A stretch of DNA of 35,120 nucleotides from a virus: IMG/VR virus record IMGVR_UViG_3300036800_000259, positions 1 to 35,120 of that record; one strand, written 5' to 3'. Numbering within the stretch: position 1 is the first letter of the stretch; each line of letters starts with the position of its first letter. Both the position numbers and the translations under genes were made by a program. Under the pieces are notes generated by a model, which was not told the origin of the DNA, did not search any database, and worked only from the letters and a program-made list of their open reading frames with translations. Of this stretch, positions 6,238-11,562 are shown piece by piece.

Positions 6238-6585
6238 TTGTCTGACCAGTGGCAGGTGCTCTATGGATCACCAGAGGGAGCGTGGCTGGTGCTGCGAGGC
6301 TCGTACGGACGCGTGCCGCCCGGTGACATCGCCGGCCTGGCATTGCTCGGTGAAACTGGTGACATCATCCGCGGCGTGCTGACATTCCGTATGTCTACGA
6401 TGAGCCGGCACGGCGACACACGCTCGGACCTGGCCGGCTACGTGCGCCGCACGTTCGCCGCTGAGCTGGGTGTTGATGAGGCCAAGCTGGTGGAGTACGC
6501 AGACGACCGGACAGTTCCGTCACTGTCGTCCACGGGTTGGTCGAAGCTGGCGAAAGCTTACTGTTTCATCTCAGCTTCAGTGTGA
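6238..6585 (+). CDS. hypothetical protein, 115 aa, TTG start
   Basis: The TTG start lies 6-7 nt behind the TGGAG supplied by the cassette. The product begins SDQWQVLYGSPEGAWLVLRG and has mixed alpha/beta character without Cys pairs. Strong GC-biased codon use contrasts with the neighbouring small genes. It is followed by a bidirectional terminator. No family recognised. Confidence 0.7.
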   Translation: MSDQWQVLYGSPEGAWLVLRGSYGRVPPGDIAGLALLGETGDIIRGVLTFRMSTMSRHGDTRSDLAGYVRRTFAAELGVDEAKLVEYADDRTVPSLSSTGWSKLAKAYCFISASV

Positions 6586-6586
6586 A

Positions 6587-6613
6587 GTCCCCGACCATTA
6601 TCTGATCGGGGAC
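6587..6613. terminator. bidirectional terminator between convergent genes
   Basis: Perfect 8-bp inverted repeat GTCCCCGA/TCGGGGAC with an 11-nt loop, located 2 nt after the rightward stop and 7 nt before the end of the leftward gene. Confidence 0.7.
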
Positions 6614-6619
6614 TGAAGA

Positions 6620-6859
6620 TTACCTCTTGGCTAGCCAGTTCTGCGCACTTCGCACGGCGTGGCTACGGTGCGGTCGAGCTGACAGATCGCTACTTTCGAT
6701 TCCTTCTGCGAAGTCAGGAGCCCAGGTCTTCGCGTACCAGAGGCCAACTGGCTCTAGTCCGGGCTGGCAGCCACCTTGAGCGTCGAAGTGAATTTCGGCC
6801 CATGCTCCGTTAGCGTTGGTGTACCGGACTCCGGTTTCGAGGTTTTCGCTCTTTCGCAT
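6620..6859 (-). CDS. hypothetical protein, 79 aa, leaderless
   Basis: ATG 6 nt behind a cassette -10. Product MRKSENLETGVRYTNANGAW has Trp/Ala-rich segments and an Arg-rich C-terminus (SHAVRSAQNWLAKR). The first codons (MRKSE) are shared at DNA level with the start at 8242, so the repeated cassette reaches into the coding region. No family recognised. Confidence 0.7.
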   Translation of the reverse strand: MRKSENLETGVRYTNANGAWAEIHFDAQGGCQPGLEPVGLWYAKTWAPDFAEGIESSDLSARPHRSHAVRSAQNWLAKR

Positions 6860-6911
6860 AGTCTAAGTGTAGCACACTCTACCTCATACTGCACTGCTAC
6901 CACTCGAATGG
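6860..6911 (-). promoter_or_regulatory. leftward cassette promoter, long class
   Basis: -10 TACACT (6866-6871), TGTGC, then GCAGTGCAGT at long-class spacing, and the distal CACTCGAATGG. Six nt to the ATG at 6859. The TGGAG at its right end serves the GTG start of the HNH gene. Confidence 0.85.
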
Positions 6912-6920
6912 AGTACTTGG

Positions 6921-7250
6921 GTGGTCAAGACTGGGCCTGGTCGCACCACGGGTACGTGGCAGCGGCTGAAGGCAGAGACGCTGGCCTGGTCTGCGCTGCA
7001 TCGCAGGCCGTGCTACTTGTGCCGGCGACCGATCGACTACGCGCTCACGCAAGTCCAGCCTAACCATGGCCAGGCGGCTACGGTGCATCACATCGTAGGC
7101 TTAGAGCAGGGTGGCGCGCCGGAAGATCCGGCAAACCTGGCAGTAGCTCACCGCGGGTGCAACACGCGGCACTCTAACCGCTTGCGTGGGCTGGCCAGCG
7201 CACGCCGCAAGTCGCTAGCTGCGCTAGCGACTTGCTCACGTAGGTGGTGA
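6921..7250 (+). CDS. HNH endonuclease, 109 aa
   Basis: HNH nuclease with the zinc-stabilised beta-beta-alpha-metal fold: CYLC (31-34), catalytic HH (56-57) in ATVHHIVGLEQGG, Asn72 in DPANLAVAH, and GCNTRHSNR with Cys80 and His84. Such phage HNH proteins usually lie beside the terminase and assist DNA packaging and cos cleavage. Here the terminase genes are 7.5 kb away, separated by the accessory block, which suggests that block was inserted between them. GTG start 8 nt behind the TGGAG of the cassette. The 3' end overlaps the leftward gene at 7236 by 15 nt. Confidence 0.9.
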   Translation: MVKTGPGRTTGTWQRLKAETLAWSALHRRPCYLCRRPIDYALTQVQPNHGQAATVHHIVGLEQGGAPEDPANLAVAHRGCNTRHSNRLRGLASARRKSLAALATCSRRW

Positions 7251-7251
7251 T
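7209..7251. repeat. 11-bp hairpin plus 29-bp 3'-end repeat (copy 1)
   Basis: AAGTCGCTAGC (7209-7219) and GCTAGCGACTT (7223-7233) form a perfect hairpin just beyond the stop of the leftward gene. The stretch 7223-7251 recurs with one mismatch at 8033-8061, again at the 3' end of a leftward gene, so it looks like a mobile or recombined terminator segment. Confidence 0.6.
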
Positions 7252-7397
7252 GGCTGTTCGTTGTCGATTATTTCTTGCAGGATATTACGATGTTTATCAC
7301 AAAGATCGAGATTATGGATCTGTCCGGTGGCAGGCTCTCCACATCGAGGGATGCGACTGCTCCATCGAGCACGGCATAGTCGCTCGTTATCGTGCAT
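7236..7397 (-). CDS. small Cys-rich protein, 53 aa
   Basis: The start at 7397 overlaps the end of the preceding leftward gene by 11 nt (ATGCACGATAA). Product with Cys8, Cys19, Cys33 and His36 (CDKH), a plausible zinc site of the type seen in many small actinophage proteins. It is second in a two-gene unit driven by the promoter at 7725. Function unknown. Confidence 0.65.
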   Translation of the reverse strand: MHDNERLCRARWSSRIPRCGEPATGQIHNLDLCDKHRNILQEIIDNEQPSPPT

Positions 7398-7551
7398 AAC
7401 GCTTCCTTCGTGTGGCATTGTTTGCTCTGGCTTGTGCCCACAGAGCGGCTTCTGCTGCGTCACGAGTGGCGATGTGTGCTTCACGTACCGGGTCACTGAC
7501 GATAGTTCCGTGGCTGACGATGATGCGAATGCCTGGCCGATTGGTACTCAT
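7387..7551 (-). CDS. hypothetical protein, 54 aa
   Basis: ATG behind AAGGAAAGG (ribosome site, 6 nt spacing). The product MSTNRPGIRIIVSHGTIVSD continues with a basic, Ala-rich helix (RDAAEAALWAQARANNATRRKRYAR). It is too short to stand out as an open frame but has a good ribosome site and overlaps the next gene, which supports it. It follows an unusual leader of about 170 nt with repeats. No family recognised. Confidence 0.6.
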   Translation of the reverse strand: MSTNRPGIRIIVSHGTIVSDPVREAHIATRDAAEAALWAQARANNATRRKRYAR

Positions 7552-7571
7552 CAGGTCACCTTTCCTTAGAG

Positions 7572-7688
7572 GAAGTCAGAAGCGATGGCTGGAACGCGGG
7601 TGTCGCGATGGCTAGCGGGCGTTGGCTGTGAAGCGAAGACCCAAGAACGATGGCGACTTGCAGCGAGGAAGCGATGGCTTCTGATTTC
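7572..7688 (-). other. long leader with 12-bp inverted repeat and four GCCATCG repeats
   Basis: GAAGTCAGAAGC (7572-7583) and GCTTCTGATTTC (7677-7688) are inverted repeats with one G-U-type mismatch. Between and around them, CGATGGC occurs four times (7583, 7606, 7648 and 7672). The stretch lies between the promoter at 7725 and the gene at 7551 and has no start codon behind a ribosome site. It could be a structured regulatory leader. Confidence 0.45.
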
Positions 7689-7724
7689 CCCTGTGTAGTT
7701 GTCTTGCTTTTTCCTTCTACCTGA

Positions 7725-7780
7725 AGTCTATCACACTCTGCCCCATACTGCACGATCAACTACTGAGTTCACTTGAATGG
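7725..7780 (-). promoter_or_regulatory. leftward cassette promoter, long class, with long leader
   Basis: -10 TAGACT (7725-7730), TGTGA, then GTGCAGT at long-class spacing, and the distal TTCACTTGAATGG (about 4 bp further away than in other copies). The first credible start is about 170 nt downstream, so this copy is not leaderless. Confidence 0.7.
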
Positions 7781-7815
7781 AGTAGTAGTTAGCCAGGGGC
7801 GTTAGGTTGCGTGCT

Positions 7816-7971
7816 TCACAAGCTGATCAAATACCGGCTGTCGGCAGTACACGCGGCACACCACTTCGCGTTGCCCTGAGTGCAACCACAGCCGCGGGCT
7901 TCACGGGCGTTGAGTGCACGGTTGATTTCTTTGCTGGTCTTGCGGAGCTGGGCTGTGGTGAGCTTGCGCAT
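7816..7971 (-). CDS. small Cys-rich protein, 51 aa
   Basis: GAGGAG lies 6 nt before the ATG. The product MRKLTTAQLRKTSKEINRAL is a basic helix followed by GCGC and CAAC, a probable zinc site near the C-terminus. It has a leader of about 30 nt behind a short-class cassette promoter. Probably nucleic-acid binding, judged only from charge and Cys pairs. Confidence 0.65.
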   Translation of the reverse strand: MRKLTTAQLRKTSKEINRALNAREARGCGCTQGNAKWCAACTADSRYLISL

Positions 7972-8001
7972 TGTGTGCTCCTCGTTCTTGGTGTTAACAC
8001 T

Positions 8002-8026
8002 AGTGTACCACACACTGCACTGCCAC
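8002..8026 (-). promoter_or_regulatory. leftward cassette promoter, short class
   Basis: -10 TACACT (8002-8007). The 17-nt spacer is GGCAGTGCAGTGTGTGG and the -35 is TAGCGT. The -35 overlaps the right arm of a small hairpin (CGCTAG-tg-CTAGCG) that may end the upstream leftward gene. Confidence 0.75.
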
Positions 8027-8028
8027 GC

Positions 8029-8061
8029 TAGTGCTAGCGACTGGCTCACGTAGGTGGTGAT
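8029..8061. repeat. 3'-end hairpin repeat (copy 2)
   Basis: Contains CGCTAG/CTAGCG and a 29-nt segment (8033-8061) matching 7223-7251 with one difference. It lies immediately after the stop of the leftward gene ending at 8061. Confidence 0.55.
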
Positions 8062-8201
8062 CAGCAGTGGTATCGGATGTTGGTGAGCCTTGCGGTAGCG
8101 AACGCACCAGCAGCGGTGAAGAACCAGATAGCGCCAGGGATGGTGCCGAATGAGAAGATTCCGAGTACGACTGCGATGACTGCAATGAGGCTGAAGATCA
8201 T
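8061..8201 (-). CDS. small membrane protein, 46 aa
   Basis: Starts MIFSLIAVIAVVLGIFSFG and continues with a second hydrophobic segment (PGAIWFFTAAGAFATA), so two TM helices are predicted. The ATG overlaps the stop of a 14-codon leaderless ORF (ATGA), which puts its translation under coupling. Function unknown. Confidence 0.6.
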   Translation of the reverse strand: MIFSLIAVIAVVLGIFSFGTIPGAIWFFTAAGAFATARLTNIRYHC

Positions 8202-8242
8202 CGATAGGGTGGTGGCTGGCTGGTGGTCTCGCTCTTTCGCAT
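8198..8242 (-). CDS. 14-aa leaderless leader peptide
   Basis: MRKSETTSQPPPYR, with its ATG 6 nt behind a cassette -10 and its stop overlapping the next ATG (ATGA). The first codons match those of the gene at 6859 at DNA level. Most likely a leftover start region that now couples translation to the membrane-protein gene. Confidence 0.5.
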   Translation of the reverse strand: MRKSETTSQPPPYR

Positions 8243-8294
8243 AATGTAAGTGTAGCACACTCTATCACACACTGCACTACCACCACCTGAATGG
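8243..8294 (-). promoter_or_regulatory. leftward cassette promoter, long class
   Basis: -10 TACACT (8249-8254), TGTGC, GTGCAGT at long-class spacing, and the distal CACCTGAATGG. Six nt to the ATG at 8242. It borders the AT-rich repeat region. Confidence 0.8.
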
Positions 8295-8674
8295 ACTAGT
8301 GCATGAATACTCACAAAGTATTCACTAGGCATGATCAAATGAATACTATTACTTTAATAGTAATACACACAGTTACTCGTGGTCATTTACAGTGACAGTT
8401 TGAATACTTTCAAAGTAATAATGTAACACACGGTTACTATCAAAGTATTCTTTTGATCATGAATAAATATACATTGCAAATGCAAATGAGTAAGATTATA
8501 CTTTCATTTCATGATCAACTTGCAGGCTTAATCATTGTTTATTTGTTTCATGATCAACAAATGGGATGGTCACCATCATTTTTAGCGATGGTCATAACAA
8601 TATAATGAAGCTTGATTTGCATATTTACGAGAAACGAATGAGCACAAAATGATCTACGAGAAAACAAAAGATAG
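8295..8674. other. AT-rich non-coding region with iteron-like repeats
   Basis: About 380 nt without a credible gene and far more AT-rich than its surroundings. CATGATCAA occurs four times (around 8331, 8453 inverted, 8511 and 8550). Three palindromes built on the same theme are TGAATACT/AGTATTCA (8304-8324), TACTATTA/TAATAGTA (8344-8362) and TACTTT/AAAGTA (8405-8417). A further TCAAAGTATTC lies at 8440-8450, and ACACACNGTTACT occurs twice (8365 and 8426). This fits a replication origin with iterons, a multi-operator regulatory site or a partition-like site. Position between a promoter and the 3' end of a gene does not decide which. Confidence 0.6.
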
Positions 8675-10099
8675 CTAAATGATCTTGTGATAGTGCTTCG
8701 CAAGAACGCGTCGAGTCATCGCGCGGTAGCGGCGTGTCGAAGCAGGCCAAGGATTGACCACGCGGCCGGTAGCGGTCTTGTACCAGCTACGGCAGCTCCC
8801 CTGCCACACAGTATGCCGAAGGTTGTCTGCTAGCCAGCGCCGGTAGCCTTCCATTGCTTCAGCAGTGACTTCCACCGCAGAAGATTCGAGGCAGCGCAGC
8901 ACATAGCGCGTCTGACATTCGATCATGAAGATATTGCTGTTGTGTCCGAGAATCGTGTTCGGTCCGTGGACAAGGAACATATTCGGGAAGCCTGGCAGGG
9001 TCATGCCGAGATAAGCCTCAGCACCATTGCGCCACTGCTTGTGTAGGTCAATGCCGTCTCGACCGCGCACGTCCAGCGGCACCAGAAACTCTGAGGTTTT
9101 GAAGCCGGTAGCATAGATCAGCGCATCTGCGTAATGATGCCATCCGTCAGTGGTGACAACACCTGTTTCAGTTAGTCGTTTGATAGGTTCTGCGATCAGC
9201 TCGACGTTGGACCGGCACAGCGCGGGGTAGTAGTCGGAGTCGATGACGATCCGCTTGCAGCCGATCTCGTGCTGTGGAGTCAGCGCAGCCCGCAGCGCGG
9301 CATCGGGGACTTGACGGTGCAGGTGCCAGCGTGCCAGCCAGGCCAGCGGGCGAACAGTCCAGCCGCGGGTGAGAACTGGCGTGAGCAGTGTGTCCGCAGC
9401 CAGCCAGGTGCCAGCTCGATAAGCAGTGTGCAAGCCAGGAGTCCAGCGCAGCAGCGCTGCGGTTGCTTGGCTGAACTTCTGGGCTGGTTTGGGCAGGACC
9501 CAGTTCGGGGTGCGCTGGTAGACGTCGACCTGGCCGGCGATTTTCGCTAGTTGCGGCACGAGCTGAGCCGCACTGGACCCGGTACCGATCACAGCGACAC
9601 TCTTGCCGGTCAGATCGAGGTCGTGATCCCAGTGTGCGGTGTGGAATGACGGACCAAAGAATATGCCAGGTAGTTCTGGCGTGTACGGCCGGTGCAGCTG
9701 GCCGACAGCGAAGACCACGGCGTCAGCAGTGCAGGCAAAGCCGTCTAGCGATCTCAGTACCCACAGCGTGCCGTGCCACACAGCAGACATGATCGGCATA
9801 TCGCACCAGATATGCGGGCGAAGACCGAAGTCATCGGCAACTCGGCAGAGGTAGTCCAGGATCGCTGGTTGTTTCGGATACCGAAGCTGGGCATTCCGAT
9901 ACCGGGCGAACGAGAACGAGTAGAGATGACTCGGCACATCGCAGCCGCACCCTGGGTAGGTGTTCCACTGCCAGATGCCGCCGACTTCACTGCCTTTCTC
10001 GAACACCACGAAGTCATCGATACCAGCTTTCTTGAGCTGGACAGCCATACCAAGGCCGCCGAAGCCGGCACCGATAATCGCTACCCGCCAGTGCTTCAT
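8675..10099 (-). CDS. flavin-containing monooxygenase, type I Baeyer-Villiger type, 474 aa
   Basis: FAD- and NADPH-dependent oxygenase. Visible are the FAD Rossmann motif GAGFGG (10-15), EVGGIWQWNTYPGCGCDVPSHLY (39-60, typical of BVMOs), the BVMO fingerprint FxGxxxHxxxW(P/D) at 147-158 (FFGPSFHTAHWD), the NADPH Rossmann motif GTGSSAAQ (172-179) and the ATGF motif (YATGFKTSEF). Family members insert oxygen next to a carbonyl or oxidise S or N atoms; the substrate here is unknown. Its ATG overlaps the stop of the DUF2063-like gene (ATGA), so it is made together with the MNIO enzyme. Length is normal. It is unusual in a phage. Confidence 0.88.
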   Translation of the reverse strand: MKHWRVAIIGAGFGGLGMAVQLKKAGIDDFVVFEKGSEVGGIWQWNTYPGCGCDVPSHLYSFSFARYRNAQLRYPKQPAILDYLCRVADDFGLRPHIWCDMPIMSAVWHGTLWVLRSLDGFACTADAVVFAVGQLHRPYTPELPGIFFGPSFHTAHWDHDLDLTGKSVAVIGTGSSAAQLVPQLAKIAGQVDVYQRTPNWVLPKPAQKFSQATAALLRWTPGLHTAYRAGTWLAADTLLTPVLTRGWTVRPLAWLARWHLHRQVPDAALRAALTPQHEIGCKRIVIDSDYYPALCRSNVELIAEPIKRLTETGVVTTDGWHHYADALIYATGFKTSEFLVPLDVRGRDGIDLHKQWRNGAEAYLGMTLPGFPNMFLVHGPNTILGHNSNIFMIECQTRYVLRCLESSAVEVTAEAMEGYRRWLADNLRHTVWQGSCRSWYKTATGRVVNPWPASTRRYRAMTRRVLAKHYHKII

Positions 10100-10251
10100 T
10101 GAGCTTTCTCCAGGATGTTCAGAGCACGGCGAAGCACGCGGATCTTGTAGCTGTGCGCGTAGACGTCGAGCCGACCCGTGATGTGTTCGGTAGAGTTGCC
10201 TGTGAGAATAGCGGTCAGCATTGCTTGCTGTAGTGCTTGTAAGTTATCCAC
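10096..10251 (-). CDS. short DUF2063/BufC-like MNIO partner, 51 aa
   Basis: GTG start inside the end of the MNIO gene (8-nt overlap) and stop overlapping the monooxygenase ATG. The product VDNLQALQQAMLTAILTG then GRLDVYAHSYKIRVLRRALNIL follows the pattern of the N-terminal domain of DUF2063 (PF09836) proteins such as HvfC/BufC: LQxxFxxAL, then RLxVYxxNYxxRLxxAL. These partners bind the precursor and present it to the MNIO oxidase. The usual protein is 150-260 aa; here only the first helices remain and the gene then ends in a tight overlap, so it is either a minimal functional partner or a truncation. Assignment rests on motif pattern and position next to DUF692. Confidence 0.6.
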   Translation of the reverse strand: MDNLQALQQAMLTAILTGNSTEHITGRLDVYAHSYKIRVLRRALNILEKAQ

Positions 10252-11101
10252 AGATAGCTCTAGCTTTGTCTAGTTCGGTCACTAGTTCAGGAAAGCTAGG
10301 AATATTCGAGTCCCACTCCAGCAAAGTTGGCAGGTACTCACCCAGCGAAGTGCTGGCGTAGTGCTGAGCAAGCCGGTACAGCGACCATACTTCAGAGATC
10401 ACTGGTCGATCATGCGTATCGATCAATATCCCGCTGAAATCGTCGGTAAGATTCACCGCTGGGTTTAGCGGTGATTCACTGTGGCCTGCAATATGTAGGT
10501 AGGCGACAGCGCTCATCGGGAAGTTCTGGAGATACTCGATCGGGCTGCGTCCCTGGTTGTGCGCAGTGACGTAGGCGTTGTTCACGTCGAGCAGCAGACT
10601 GCAGCCGGTGCGGCCGATGAGGCATTTCAGAAACTCGGTCTCAGTCATCTCAGATGCTGACCACTGGATGTAGCTACTCGGGTTCTCCAGTACGAGTGGC
10701 CGGTCCAGGTACTCCTGCACCGCGTGCACCCGGCTGGTGACGTGCGCCAGTGTCTCTTCAGTGAGTGGCAGCGGCAGCAGGTCGTGGGTGTCGACGCCGG
10801 CCACGCCAGTCCAGCACAGGTGATCAGAAATCCACCGCGGATTGGTTTGCTGAGCAAGGATCTTCAGCTTGTGCAGGTAGTCGAAGTCTAGCGGGTCGGT
10901 ACCACCGATGTTCAGCGAGACGCCATGCAGCGCGATCCGCTTGTGCGCCAGGATTCTGGCCAGCACTCGGGAGCCAAGGCCGTCGAAGAAGTCTTCTGAG
11001 ATGATCTCGAACCAGTCGACACCCCACTGTTCTGACGGTGTGGTCATCAGGTAGTGGTGGTGCGGCCAGCGCAGCCCGACGCCGAAGCTGAGATTATTCA
11101 T
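10244..11101 (-). CDS. DUF692 multinuclear non-heme iron oxidase (MNIO), 285 aa
   Basis: TIM-barrel oxidase of the MbnB/TglH/BufB family, which uses two or three iron ions to oxidise Cys residues of peptides (to oxazolone-thioamide, thiooxazole, or by carbon excision). Nearly all family signatures are visible: GVGLRWPHHHY (8-17), DWFEIISEDFF (29-39), LHGVSLNIGG (58-67), ISDHLCW (91-97), LLPLPLTEE (108-116), LENPSSY (138-144), CSLLLDVNNAYV (167-178), YLHIAGH (201-207), IDTHDRP (227-233), EVWSLY (237-242), LLEWDSNIP (260-268). The usual His, Asp and Glu ligands are all present. The start at 11101 overlaps the stop of the wHTH gene (ATGAATAA); the longer frame upstream is antisense to conserved wHTH coding and is rejected. 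A phage-encoded MNIO is unusual. Confidence 0.92.
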   Translation of the reverse strand: MNNLSFGVGLRWPHHHYLMTTPSEQWGVDWFEIISEDFFDGLGSRVLARILAHKRIALHGVSLNIGGTDPLDFDYLHKLKILAQQTNPRWISDHLCWTGVAGVDTHDLLPLPLTEETLAHVTSRVHAVQEYLDRPLVLENPSSYIQWSASEMTETEFLKCLIGRTGCSLLLDVNNAYVTAHNQGRSPIEYLQNFPMSAVAYLHIAGHSESPLNPAVNLTDDFSGILIDTHDRPVISEVWSLYRLAQHYASTSLGEYLPTLLEWDSNIPSFPELVTELDKARAICG

Positions 11102-11525
11102 GCTCACCAGCTTCTTGACGATGCTGCCGTGCCAGCGCACGGGCACTATTTCGATTGTCAGCGCAAGCTGACCAACCACAGACACATACTGCTTTAGACG
11201 CTTGACTGACCAACATTACTCGATCACGCCCGTTGGGCCGGAATCGCATGTCCATCTCATTACTGAGAAGGAACGTGCGTGTCTTGTGTTGAGCAGGTAG
11301 TGGGAATAAAGCAATAGCATTCCATCCAGCATGAGTAATGTGATCTGTTAATCCATAATGTATAGCAAGCCCAAGTTTAGCAAGTCGGTTGAACACCTGT
11401 GTCGAACAGCGGATTCGTCCATGGTCATCTACAGAGTCCAACGCTCGTATCATAGCTGGAGTGATCTCGCTGATGGAGAATATACCCATTGAGCTGATAA
11501 AAGTGGTGGCGTTGGTTTTGCTCAT
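11094..11525 (-). CDS. winged-helix protein with C-terminal Cys motif, 143 aa, leaderless
   Basis: Residues about 17-75 (ISEITPAMIRALDSVDDHGR, CSTQVFNRLAKLGLA, LTDHITHAGWNAI) fit a small winged-helix DNA-binding domain. The C-terminus VCVCGWSACADNRNSARALARQHR resembles the short CxCGW zinc/treble-clef motif of actinobacterial phage proteins. The ATG is 7 nt behind a short-class cassette -10, and the stop overlaps the MNIO start, so it is the first gene of the MNIO-DUF2063-monooxygenase operon. A role as local regulator, possibly of the cassettes themselves, is an inference. Confidence 0.75.
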   Translation of the reverse strand: MSKTNATTFISSMGIFSISEITPAMIRALDSVDDHGRIRCSTQVFNRLAKLGLAIHYGLTDHITHAGWNAIALFPLPAQHKTRTFLLSNEMDMRFRPNGRDRVMLVSQASKAVCVCGWSACADNRNSARALARQHRQEAGEHE

Positions 11526-11556
11526 AGTTCAGACACTACCACATACTGCACTGTCA
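11526..11556 (-). promoter_or_regulatory. leftward cassette promoter of the MNIO operon, short class
   Basis: -35 TTGCAT, 17-nt spacer GACAGTGCAGTATGTGG, -10 TAGTGT (11533-11538), 7 nt to the ATG at 11525. One of the best -35/-10 combinations among the cassettes. Confidence 0.8.
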
Positions 11557-11562
11557 TGCAAC

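Noticed and set aside
7556-7759. Leftward ORF covering the leader region
   Set aside because: Its only start lies inside the promoter upstream of the -10, so a transcript from that promoter would not contain it, and no later start codon exists in the frame.
3018-8294. CRISPR array suggested by many similar repeats
   Set aside because: The repeats are about 50 bp, irregularly spaced by whole genes, always oriented to start codons, and no cas genes are visible.
8295-8674. Phage attachment site
   Set aside because: No integrase gene is visible in the window and no host-type core sequence such as a tRNA end can be recognised; an origin or operator cluster is the simpler reading.
11102-11185. 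Longer N-terminus of the MNIO protein
   Set aside because: The extra 28 residues overlap conserved Cys-motif coding of the winged-helix gene and are unlike the MNIO family, which begins near MNNLSFGVGLR.
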